NCBI RefSeq assembly: GCF_041262525.1
Contig: NZ_JBGCCK010000015.1
Span: 1-64,000 of the forward strand
Length of the DNA: 64,000 bases
DNA from: Streptacidiphilus sp041262525
GTDB taxonomy: Bacteria; Actinomycetota; Actinomycetes; Streptomycetales; Streptomycetaceae
Reading direction: 5' to 3'
Numbering within the stretch: the first letter of the stretch is position 1; the number at the start of each line of letters is the position of its first letter. This document shows positions 24,488 through 32,016 of this stretch, piece after piece. The notes beneath the pieces are model-generated. The model made no database searches and was not told the DNA's origin. It was given only the letters and a program-made list of their open reading frames with translations. Both the position numbers and the translations under genes were made by a program.

Positions 24488-27310
24488 GTGAGCACTGAGA
24501 TGACGACGTCTGGCGTGTCGACCGGCGTGTCGACGGGCGTGTCGACCGGCGTATGGGCGGGGGAGTGGGTCGAGCGGGAGCTGGACGTGCGCCTTCCGGA
24601 GGGGCCGGTCCGCGAGCTGGTCGGCCTCGCGCTGCGGCGCAACCCGCGCCGGGCGCACCTGCTCGTCTCCACGGTGCTCGGCAAGCATGTTCCACAGCTG
24701 CCTTCGATCGTCTACCAGGCGGGATGCGAGCTGGGCGAGCGCGTGCGCGCGCTGCTCGGCGACGACGCGGCGGCGCAGGCCGTCGTCCTCGGCTACGCGG
24801 AGACGGCGACCGCGCTGGGCCAGTGCGTCGCGGACGGCCTGGGCGGCGCGCCCTATCTGCACTCCACGCGCCGGCCGGTGTCGGGCGTCGCCCCGCTCGG
24901 CGGCTTCGAGGAGGAACACTCGCACGCCACCTCCCACCTGCTGCTGCCCGAGCGCGCAGCACTCCTGACCGAGGGCGAAGGCCCGCTGGTCTTCGTCGAC
25001 GACGAGTTCTCCACCGGCCGCACGATCGCGAACACGCTGACCGCACTGCACGCGCTGCGCGCGCGGGAGCGCTACGTGGTCGTGACCCTGGTCGACCTGC
25101 GGGACGAGGACGACCGCGACCGCCTGGTGAAGCTGGCCGCCGAGCTGGGCACCCGCGTCGACGTCGTCGCGGCGGCCACGGCACGCGTCGATCTCCCGCC
25201 GGACCTGCTCGCGCGCGGCGCGGCGCTGGTCGCGGCGGCGGAGGGGGAACTTGTCGCGATTTCCGGGACAAGTTCCCCCTCTGGCGCGACTGCGGCATCC
25301 GGCCCGCTGCCGTCGAGCCCGCCGTTCGGCGGCCCGGAGGCCGAACGTGTCCTGGAAATCGGGACAGGTTCCCTCACTGAAGCCGAAGCCGAAGCCGAAG
25401 CCGAGGCCGGAGCCGAAGCCGCTTCGGACGCTGCGGGTGCCGACGCCGTGCCGGCGCTCGCGCCGCTGACGCGCGTCGAGCTCGGGTGGCCGGTCGGGCT
25501 GCCGGACGGCGGGCGGCACGGCTTCACCGCCGCCGACCGGGCCCGGCTCGACGCCACGCTCCCTGCGATGGCCGCGCGCATCGCCGCGCAGCTCAGCCTC
25601 GCCTCCGCGCCTGGCCTCGCCTCCGCGCCTGGGCTCGCCTCCGCGCCTGGGCTCGCCTCCGCGCCTGGGCTCGCCTCCGCGCCTGGGCTCGCCTCCGCGC
25701 CTGGGCTCGCCTCCGCGCCTGGCCTCGCCTCCGTGTCCGCGCCTGCGCTCGCCTCCCCGCCCGCGCCCACCTCCGCGCTCCGCACGCTTCGCGTGCTGGT
25801 GCTCGGGTGCGAGGAGTTGATGTACGCGCCGCTGCGCATCGCCGCCGCGTTGGAGCGCGCGCTCGGTGGCGCGGCGGAGGTCCGTTTCTCCAGCACCACG
25901 CGCTCGCCCGTCCTTGCCGTCGACGACCCCGGCTACGCCATCCGGACCCGGCTCGAGTTCTCCGCTCCCGCCGACGACGAGGGCCCGCGCTACGCCTACA
26001 ACGTCGCTCCCGGCGCTGACCCGGCCCGCCGCTTCGACGCCGTCGTCCTCCTCGTCGACTCGGACTCCGACACCCCGCGCCTGAGCGGCCCCGGCAGTCT
26101 CACCGACGTGCTCCGCGACCCCGCCGTCACCGATCACCTCCGCCTCGCCGTCGTCCCGACGCACCGGCCGCTCCCAGCCCCCCTGCACGGGCCGGACTTC
26201 TCCTCCTACCGCGCCGACGAGGTCTCCTGGCTGCTCAAGGACCTCTCCTCCGTCGCGCTCGAGGCCCCGACCGAGGAGCGCGAGGAGGCGATCCAGCAGG
26301 GCGGCGCCCACTACGCGGAGTCGCTGCCCGTCGAGTACCAGCCCAGCGACGCCTACCAGGCGTTGTATCAGCAGGCACTGGCAGCCTCCGCCGCCCGCGT
26401 CGCCCACGCGGTCGGCGTCGTCACCGAGACCGTCCTCGCCGAGCGCGGACCGAGTGCGGTCCTCGCCTCGCTCGCCCGCGCCGGAACGCCCGTCGGCGTG
26501 CTGATGCGGCGTTGGGCCGCCCATGTTCACGGCCTCGACCTGCCCCACTACGCCGTCTCCATCGTCCGCGGCCGTGGCATCGACCCGACCGCCCTGCGCT
26601 ACCTCGCCCGGCGTCACGACCCGGCCGACGTCGTCTTCGTCGACGGCTGGACCGGCAAGGGCGCGATCACCCATGAGCTCGAGGCGGCCCTGTCCGGCAC
26701 CGGCTTCGACCCCGCCCTCGCCGTCCTCGCCGACCCCGGCCGCTGCGTGCGGACCTTCGGCACCCGCGAGGACTTCCTCATCCCCTCCGCCTGTCTCAAC
26801 TCCACCGTCTCCGGCCTGATCTCACGCACCGTGCTCCGTGACGGCCTGATCGGCCCGGACGAGTTCCACGGCGCGAAGTTCTACCGCGAGCTCTCCGGCG
26901 CGGACGTCTCCGGCGCGTTCCTGGACGCGGTCGCCGCGCACTTCGACGCCGTCCGCGACGCCGCCGTCGCCGACGCGGCGCGGATGACCTCGACGGGCGC
27001 CGCAGCAGACCGGGCCCCGGACTGGTCCGGCTGGGCGGCGGTCGAGCGGATCAGCGTCGAGTACGGGATCGGCAGCGTCAACCTGGTCAAGCCGGGCGTC
27101 GGCGAGACCACGCGGGTGCTGCTGCGGCGCGTGCCGTGGCGCGTCCTGGTCCGGCGTGGGGTCGGGGCGGACCTCGACCACGTGCGGCTGCTCGCCGAGC
27201 AGCGGTCCGTGCCCGTCGAGGAGGTCGACGGCCTCCCCTACAGCTGCGTCGGCCTGATCCATCCGCACTTCTCGCGTGCGGCCACCGGCTCGGAAGGAAC
27301 AGCGCTGTGA
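24488..27310 (+). CDS. Ter-associated fusion: PRTase_2-TRSP joined to StiP-type PRTase and PELOTA-like domain
   Basis: 940 aa. The first half is a phosphoribosyltransferase whose PRPP loop is VFVDDEFSTGRT (168-179), followed by a TRSP-like domain with LRVLVLGCEELMYAPLRIAA near 435. The second half begins around YRADEVSWLLKDLS (about 577) and has a second PRPP-like loop VFVDGWTGKGAITHEL (about 715). It ends in a small beta-rich PELOTA-like domain (VNLVKPGVGETTRVLLRRVP, about 860-930). These halves are usually separate genes. Residues about 250-420 are a low-complexity linker with two palindromes and seven 6-residue repeats. GTG start; its stop overlaps the HAD start (GTGA). Residues 8-22 also repeat (VSTG)3. 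Confidence 0.8.
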   Translation: MSTEMTTSGVSTGVSTGVSTGVWAGEWVERELDVRLPEGPVRELVGLALRRNPRRAHLLVSTVLGKHVPQLPSIVYQAGCELGERVRALLGDDAAAQAVVLGYAETATALGQCVADGLGGAPYLHSTRRPVSGVAPLGGFEEEHSHATSHLLLPERAALLTEGEGPLVFVDDEFSTGRTIANTLTALHALRARERYVVVTLVDLRDEDDRDRLVKLAAELGTRVDVVAAATARVDLPPDLLARGAALVAAAEGELVAISGTSSPSGATAASGPLPSSPPFGGPEAERVLEIGTGSLTEAEAEAEAEAGAEAASDAAGADAVPALAPLTRVELGWPVGLPDGGRHGFTAADRARLDATLPAMAARIAAQLSLASAPGLASAPGLASAPGLASAPGLASAPGLASAPGLASAPGLASVSAPALASPPAPTSALRTLRVLVLGCEELMYAPLRIAAALERALGGAAEVRFSSTTRSPVLAVDDPGYAIRTRLEFSAPADDEGPRYAYNVAPGADPARRFDAVVLLVDSDSDTPRLSGPGSLTDVLRDPAVTDHLRLAVVPTHRPLPAPLHGPDFSSYRADEVSWLLKDLSSVALEAPTEEREEAIQQGGAHYAESLPVEYQPSDAYQALYQQALAASAARVAHAVGVVTETVLAERGPSAVLASLARAGTPVGVLMRRWAAHVHGLDLPHYAVSIVRGRGIDPTALRYLARRHDPADVVFVDGWTGKGAITHELEAALSGTGFDPALAVLADPGRCVRTFGTREDFLIPSACLNSTVSGLISRTVLRDGLIGPDEFHGAKFYRELSGADVSGAFLDAVAAHFDAVRDAAVADAARMTSTGAAADRAPDWSGWAAVERISVEYGIGSVNLVKPGVGETTRVLLRRVPWRVLVRRGVGADLDHVRLLAEQRSVPVEEVDGLPYSCVGLIHPHFSRAATGSEGTAL
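25242..25280. repeat. Palindrome P1 inside the phosphoribosyltransferase fusion gene
   Basis: A 14-bp perfect inverted repeat AGGGGGAACTTGTC/GACAAGTTCCCCCT with an 11-base loop GCGATTTCCGG. It falls in the linker between the first PRTase and the TRSP domain and is translated in frame. A degenerate copy in the opposite orientation lies 63 bp downstream. Confidence 0.88.
25343..25371. repeat. Palindrome P2, inverted relative of P1
   Basis: GAACGTGTCC (25343-25352) pairs with GGACAGGTTC (25362-25371) with one mismatch around the loop TGGAAATCG. The loop holds GGAAATC, the reverse complement of GATTTCC in the P1 loop, so P2 is the same element flipped and partly decayed. It also lies in the coding linker. 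Confidence 0.75.
25599..25730 (+). repeat. Seven 18-bp in-frame tandem repeats (ASAPGL)n
   Basis: The unit GCCTCCGCGCCTGG(G/C)CTC is repeated seven times and encodes ASAPGL seven times in the fusion protein, with degenerate continuation (ASVSAPALASPPAP). The 18-bp unit keeps the reading frame whatever the copy number, so the linker length can vary between strains. Confidence 0.93.
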
Positions 27311-28218
27311 CCACCCGCCCCCACACCCGCCATCTCGTCGCCTGTGACCTGGACCGGACGCTCGTCTACTCGCCGCGCGCCCTCGGCCTCACCGTCCCGG
27401 ACGAGGACGCGCCGCGGCTGCTCACGGTAGAGGTGCACAAGGGCGAGCCGCTCTCCTTCATGACCGAGCAGGCCGCGCAGTTGCTGGCCGAGCTCATCGT
27501 CGCCGCCGAGTTCGTCCCGGCCACCACCCGCACCCGCGCCCAGTACCACCGCATCCACCTGCCGGGGCCGGTCCCGGACTGGACCCCGCGTTACGCGATC
27601 TGCGCCAACGGCGGCCACCTGCTCGTCGACGGCCGGACGGACCAGGACTGGCACGCCGCCATGCTGGCCACCCTCGCCGAGAACTGCGCGCCGCTGGACG
27701 AGATCGTCCAGTACCTGGCCATGGAGGCCGACCCGGAGTGGACGCGCAAGCGCCGCGTCGCCGAGGAGCTCTTCGCCTACCTGGTCGTCGACCGCCCGCT
27801 GCTCCCCGAGGGCTGGGTGGAGCAGCTGACCGGCTGGGCCGGGGAGCGCGGTTGGGGCGTCTCGCTCCAGGGCCGCAAGATCTACCTGGTCCCGCAGCCG
27901 CTGACCAAGTCCGCGGCGCTCGCGGAGGTCGAGCGCCGCACCGGCGCGTCCACGATCCTCGCCGCGGGCGACTCCCTGCTCGACGCGGAGCTGCTGCTCG
28001 CCGCGGACGCGGGCTTCCGCCCCGGCCACGGCGAGCTCGCGGACAGCGGCTGGACCGCGCCGGGCGTCACCGCTCTCGCCGAGACCGGCGTCGCGGCGGG
28101 GGAGGAGCTGCTGCGCCGACTGCTGGCGCTGGTCGGTCCGGGCAGTCGCCCGAGCGCCGATCCGGTCAGTCCGGTCGTTGCGGTCAGTGCGGCAGCGCGC
28201 GTGGCGGCAACTGGTTGA
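27307..28218 (+). CDS. HAD-family phosphatase, Ter-associated
   Basis: 303 aa; GTG start at 27307 overlaps the upstream stop by 4 bp (GTGA), so translation is coupled. HAD motif I is CDLDRT (nucleophile Asp14, acid Asp16), and a Lys near LTKSAALAEVE and motif IV GDSLLDAELL (about 221-230) are present. A cap region between them contains ICANGGHLLVDG. It is the third gene of the lyase-PRTase-HAD set and is predicted to dephosphorylate the sugar-phosphate intermediate or product. Its 3' 35 bp overlap the convergent DUF4383 gene. Confidence 0.84.
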   Translation: MTTRPHTRHLVACDLDRTLVYSPRALGLTVPDEDAPRLLTVEVHKGEPLSFMTEQAAQLLAELIVAAEFVPATTRTRAQYHRIHLPGPVPDWTPRYAICANGGHLLVDGRTDQDWHAAMLATLAENCAPLDEIVQYLAMEADPEWTRKRRVAEELFAYLVVDRPLLPEGWVEQLTGWAGERGWGVSLQGRKIYLVPQPLTKSAALAEVERRTGASTILAAGDSLLDAELLLAADAGFRPGHGELADSGWTAPGVTALAETGVAAGEELLRRLLALVGPGSRPSADPVSPVVAVSAAARVAATG

Positions 28219-28690
28219 CGCCGCCGGTCGCCCGGGGGTGGCGGCTGCGCCAGTAGGGGTTGTCGTAGGGCAGGTGGGTGGTGACCCTGCCGTACATCCC
28301 GAAGAGCATCAGGGCCAGGCCGACGAGGAAGCTGAAGATCACGTTCTGCATGTGGAACGCGAGGAAGTTGTGGTTCCCGTCGAGCAGCCCCAGATTCACC
28401 CATCCGCTGAGGATGAAGAGGATGCCGACGGAGATGTTCAGTGTCGAGGCGGTGTTTCCGCCGATCGCCGCGCCGCCGATCAGCAGCGCCCCGAACAGCA
28501 CCGAGAGCAGGCTGAGCGTGCCGTTGCTGGTCATGCCGAGGACGTGGTCGCCGTTGGTCGAGAAGTAGCCGACGTGGTTCGTGAAGCCGAGGATGCCGAA
28601 GACGATCAGGAAGACGCCGATCGCGCCCGCGCTGTAGCGGTAGACCTGGCCGAGCCGGTGGTCCACCGGCAGATGGTCCTGGAGTTGCAT
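28184..28690 (-). CDS. DUF4383 four-helix membrane protein
   Basis: 168 aa; ATG at 28690 preceded by GGGAGG. Four membrane helices are visible (GAIGVFLIVFGILGFTNHVG; LSLLSVLFGALLIGGAAIGG; TLNISVGILFILSGWVNLGL; FSFLVGLALMLFGMYG), the pattern of DUF4383, with a polar C-terminus. Function unknown; common and often multicopy in actinomycetes. Its 3' end overlaps the HAD gene by 35 bp. Confidence 0.85.
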   Translation of the reverse strand: MQLQDHLPVDHRLGQVYRYSAGAIGVFLIVFGILGFTNHVGYFSTNGDHVLGMTSNGTLSLLSVLFGALLIGGAAIGGNTASTLNISVGILFILSGWVNLGLLDGNHNFLAFHMQNVIFSFLVGLALMLFGMYGRVTTHLPYDNPYWRSRHPRATGGVNQLPPRALPH

Positions 28691-28834
28691 TGCCGCCTCC
28701 CTGGGGGTGCGGGGCTGGTGACGGCAGTCCGGATTCCATCGTCCGGCCGACCCAGGCGGCATGCAACATGCGTCCCGCTTACGCTCCGGTGACGCGTCGG
28801 CCTCGTGGTGCTTCGTAGAGGCCGTTGCTCGCCG

Positions 28835-29059
28835 TCAGCCGCAGCAACCGCCGCTGCAGCAACCCCCGCCACCGCCGCCGCCCGCCTGCGGCGCGGCCGC
28901 GCTGGCCGAACCCGTGCCGGTCACGGCGACCATCGACATCAGCTTCGTCACGTCCTCGTGCCCGGCCGGGCAGACCGCGGGCGCGTTGGCCTGCGACATG
29001 GGGCGGTTGAGCTCGAAGGTGGCGCCGCAGGAGCGGCAGCGGTAGTCATAGCGAGGCAT
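28835..29059 (-). CDS. FmdB-type zinc-ribbon protein with Cys/Gly tail
   Basis: 74 aa. The N-terminal zinc ribbon is MPRYDYRCRSCGATFELNRP with a second cysteine in AVCPAGHEDV, typical of the FmdB/CxxC_CxxC_SSSS family, although the second pair is C-x-x-x-H. The tail is an unusual glycine run followed by CCSGGCCG, which could bind metal or anchor the protein. An alternative start 9 bp upstream (29068) would add three residues. Confidence 0.82.
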   Translation of the reverse strand: MPRYDYRCRSCGATFELNRPMSQANAPAVCPAGHEDVTKLMSMVAVTGTGSASAAAPQAGGGGGGGCCSGGCCG

Positions 29060-29093
29060 GCCGCCCATTCTCTCATCCGCGCTATCGGCGGGG

Positions 29094-30338
29094 CTATCGG
29101 CGGGGCATCCCCTGTTCGGTGCGGATCGCCTGCACGACGGCGGCGGCGGTCTCGCGGACGGCGGCGGTCTCGGTCAGGAAGTGCCAGTAGTCGGGGTGCG
29201 CGCCGGTCAGCCCGGCCTCCGCGCGGTCCAGCCGTTCGAGCGCGGCGTCCAGCGGCTGCGCGTGGCGGGGATCTGGCGCGTTCCGGCCGGCCATGGCGAG
29301 GCGCTGGGCGTCCCGGATGGCGAAACGGGCCCGCTCGAGCTCCGCCTGGGGGGCGCGCTGGGCCTCGTTCAGCGCGTGCAGCCGGTCGTTCGCGAGCGCG
29401 ACGGAGCCGTCCGCCGTGGTCAGGAGCGTGCGCGTCTGGGCAATGATCGCCAGTCCGTCCGCGAAACGTTGCTCGTTACGGGCCTTCTCCGCCTCGTTGA
29501 GGCGGGCGAGGGCCTGCCGGGCGGACTCCTGGGCCTGCTCGGGGACCTGCTGCAGATCGCGCCAGCAGGCCTCGCTGAACCGGCGGCGCAGCTCGCTGAG
29601 GACCGGACCGACCTGTTGCGAGCGCGTCTCAAGGGCTTGGGTGCGGGTGCGCAGGGAGGCCAACGCCTTGTCGATCTCTGCGGCCTGCTGCGGCAACCGC
29701 TCCGCCTCGGCGCGGATCGTCTCGGCGGCCCGCTGTACGTCGGCGGCGGTGCGCAGCACCGTCTGCACGCCGTGCCGGCCGGCGCCCTCGGTCAGGACCC
29801 GCATCTGCGGCCCGAGCTCGGCGAGGGCCCGCGACTGCGCGTCCGTCCCGAGCCGCGCTTCCTTCGCCGCGTCGAGCGCGTTGCTGGCCGCCAGCCACGC
29901 CTGCTTGGCCCGCTCGACGGCGGGTGCCACCTGCGCGAGCTGCGCGGCGGCGCTGGTCAGCAGCGGCTCCAAGAACGCGGCGAAGCGTTCCAGCTCGGCC
30001 TTGGCCTGCAGCAACTGCTGGCGGCTGTGGTCGAGCTGCTGGCGGGCTTGTGCGGCAGCGCCGGGGGAGAGGTCCTCGGCGTCGAGATCAACGGCGTCGA
30101 GGGCGTTGATGTAGGCGGTGCTGACCTGGTCGATCCGCCCCCCGATCGCGGCGAAGTCGGCGACGGCCCGCTGCGCTCCGGGCGAGTTGTCGGCGGCGGC
30201 GACGGTCTCGACATTGATCCTGACGTCGCGCTGCAGCGTGTCCACCTCGTAGAACGCCTCCGCCGCAGCCTCCCGCGCGGCCTGCGCCTCGGCCCGCCCG
30301 GCCTCTCCCCGCCACCTCCGCGCCGAACCGCCCGCCAC
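29094..30338 (-). CDS. Coiled-coil protein of unknown function
   Basis: 414 aa from GTG 30338, chosen because GGAGAAG lies just upstream and codon bias fades before it. The protein is almost entirely alpha-helical, Ala/Glu/Gln/Arg-rich and built of long coiled-coil segments (for example RQQLDHSRQQLLQAKAELER and RAAETIRAEAERLPQQAAEI), without membrane helices or a recognisable catalytic domain. Such cytoskeleton-like or scaffold proteins occur across Streptomyces. It is convergent with nothing and ends 35 bp from the FmdB-type gene. Confidence 0.78.
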   Translation of the reverse strand: MAGGSARRWRGEAGRAEAQAAREAAAEAFYEVDTLQRDVRINVETVAAADNSPGAQRAVADFAAIGGRIDQVSTAYINALDAVDLDAEDLSPGAAAQARQQLDHSRQQLLQAKAELERFAAFLEPLLTSAAAQLAQVAPAVERAKQAWLAASNALDAAKEARLGTDAQSRALAELGPQMRVLTEGAGRHGVQTVLRTAADVQRAAETIRAEAERLPQQAAEIDKALASLRTRTQALETRSQQVGPVLSELRRRFSEACWRDLQQVPEQAQESARQALARLNEAEKARNEQRFADGLAIIAQTRTLLTTADGSVALANDRLHALNEAQRAPQAELERARFAIRDAQRLAMAGRNAPDPRHAQPLDAALERLDRAEAGLTGAHPDYWHFLTETAAVRETAAAVVQAIRTEQGMPRR

Positions 30339-30526
30339 GTCTTCTCCGCTCCCAACCAGCCCGCCACCCGGCCCACGCCCGACCCCGACGGACCGAACCC
30401 CGCCATCCTCCCACCCACCCCGCCACCCCCGCACCAACCGAGGCGCATCCCGCTGCCGGGACCAGGTACGCTTAGCCGTTGTTCCGGTCCCGACCGGACA
30501 CTGGGGGACACCCTCTGGGGCCTCTG

Positions 30527-30601
30527 GGGCGCATAGCTCAGCGGTAGAGCGCTGCTCTTACAAAGCAGATGTCGGCGGTTCGAATCCGTCTGTGCCCACC
30601 A
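30527..30601 (+). tRNA. tRNA-Val (anticodon UAC)
   Basis: Folds into a full cloverleaf: acceptor GGGCGCA/TGTGCCC (one G-U), D arm GCTC-AGCGGTA-GAGC, anticodon arm CTGCT-CTTACAA-AGCAG with anticodon TAC, T arm GGCGG-TTCGAAT-CCGTC, discriminator A and an encoded CCA end. It reads GUA codons. Recombinase remnants lie directly downstream, consistent with use as an integration site. Confidence 0.97.
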
Positions 30602-30693
30602 CAAAGACGCAGGTCAGAGCGTATGCTTACGCTCCGTGACCGATGTCGGTGCCCCTGCCGTACGGATTTCCGACACATGAGGCCCAGAAACGT

Positions 30694-30843
30694 CTACGCG
30701 ACGCCTTCGAGAGTCGCCAGATCTGCGGCGAGCTTCGCGGCCTGCCTCGCCGCCTTCTCGGCCTTCTCCTTGGCCCTCTTCAAGATCTTGGATCGTTGAA
30801 CGTCCAGCCGGTCAGCTACCTCGTCGAGGCGGTCCTGCCAGAG
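30694..30843 (-). pseudogene. Remnant of a tyrosine-recombinase C-terminus
   Basis: About 49 codons ending in TAG read LWQDRLDEVADRLDVQRSKI followed by a Lys/Ala-rich helix (KRAKEKAEKAARQAAKLAAD). This matches the tail of phage/ICE integrases just after the catalytic tyrosine, and resembles the second remnant at 33540-33710 (WLDRLSEASDRLDAQRMK). Upstream the catalytic domain is absent. It starts about 90 bp from the 3' end of tRNA-Val. Confidence 0.6.
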
Positions 30844-31308
30844 ATTTCTCCGAAGACTTCCCGGCGGACCGGTGCCACCGGGCAAAGTCGCGGAAGTCGG
30901 AGCACGAGCACGATGGGCGGCCAACACCGTTGCCGCAGCCCACGAAATCGGCGAACGCGCGCGGACGGTGCGAGACGCTCCGGACGGAGCCTGAAGTGAT
31001 GTTGGTGGTCAGAGGAGGGGAGCCCGGACAATCCGTAGTGACATGCTGGCCCGCGGCCGGCCACGTGTCAGGACGGGTAGCCGAGAGGGTACGGCCACAG
31101 CCTCACCGGGATCTGCTGAGCAGCCTTCGTTCCTTGAGTCGGGAGGCAGCAGGTCAGCCCAGAGGGCTGCCGCCCTGCGGCATCGCTGGGCAGCTCCGGC
31201 CTCGGCGGGGTAGCCACCCGAGGAGCCGTAGGTGATGCCTCGTCAGTTAAGGCCTGTTGTGCCGTGTAACCACTGCCGCTGACCTCGCGCCACCTCTAGC
31301 ATCCGACT
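30844..31308. other. Non-coding scar downstream of tRNA-Val
   Basis: 465 bp with no frame showing actinomycete codon bias. It lies between the first recombinase remnant and the lipoprotein gene and presumably contains the promoter of the latter. I searched it by eye for a copy of the tRNA 3' end (an attR) and did not find one. Confidence 0.5.
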
Positions 31309-32016
31309 ATGCGAACCCCCAGGACCCTCGCGACCGTCATGGTCGTCCTCGCGCTCCCGCTCGCCGGCTGCTCCAGCGGCGCCAGCGGTGGCGGCGGCAA
31401 GGAGACCAGCAACCTTCCGGCGGCAGCGCAGCTGCTGAGCAGCGGTGCGACGGCGATGACCGCCGTGCGGTCGTTGCGGTTCTCGATCGACGCGAGCGGC
31501 CAGATCGCGGGTCTGGCCCTGCGCAGCGCCACCGGGCAGCTGACCCGGGCCGGGAACGCGCAGGGCCACGCGTCCGTGTCGGAGAGCGGCGCCCTGGTGG
31601 AGATCGACTTCGTCATCATCGGCTCCACTGCCTACATCAAGGGTGCGACCGGCGGCTACAGCAAGGTCCCGCTCGCGGTCGCCGCCTCGCTCTACAACCC
31701 CGAGGCGATCCTGGACCCGGACAAGGGTGTCGTGAAGCTGCTCCAGACGGCGACCGCCGCCCGGACGGTGGACCGGGAGACGCTGGACGGGCAGGCGGTC
31801 TACCACGTGAAGGCACTGCTGGCGCAGCCGGTGCTGGCCACGCTGGTGCCCGGGGACTCGCAAAGCGAGCAGGGCGACATCTGGCTGACGGTCTCCTCGT
31901 CGCAGCTCGTGAAGGTCTCCTTCCCCGTGCAGACCGCATCGGGGGGCAGTGGCTCGGTGACGGCCTCGTTCTCCGACTTTGACGCGCCGGCCGCGATCAC
32001 CGCGCCGTCGTCGTGA
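31309..32016 (+). CDS. LppX/LprAFG-family lipoprotein (LprG-like)
   Basis: 235-aa secreted lipoprotein. Its signal peptide ends in the lipobox LPLAGC (Cys near residue 21), followed by a Ser/Gly-rich spacer. The mature domain has the order of an LppX_LprAFG lipid-binding fold (SGATAMTAVRSLRFSIDASG; IGSTAYIKGATGGYSKVP; VDRETLDGQAVYHVKALL; IWLTVSSSQLVKVSFPV). Its stop overlaps the start of an MFS gene. In mycobacteria the LprG lipoprotein and the P55 MFS exporter form the same bicistron and move triacylated lipids to the cell surface. A similar role here is inferred. Confidence 0.86.
   Translation: MRTPRTLATVMVVLALPLAGCSSGASGGGGKETSNLPAAAQLLSSGATAMTAVRSLRFSIDASGQIAGLALRSATGQLTRAGNAQGHASVSESGALVEIDFVIIGSTAYIKGATGGYSKVPLAVAASLYNPEAILDPDKGVVKLLQTATAARTVDRETLDGQAVYHVKALLAQPVLATLVPGDSQSEQGDIWLTVSSSQLVKVSFPVQTASGGSGSVTASFSDFDAPAAITAPSS

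Noticed and set aside
25599..25730. Regular repeats considered as a CRISPR array
   Set aside because: The 18-bp units are contiguous without spacers, are in frame and encode ASAPGL; no CRISPR array was seen in the window.
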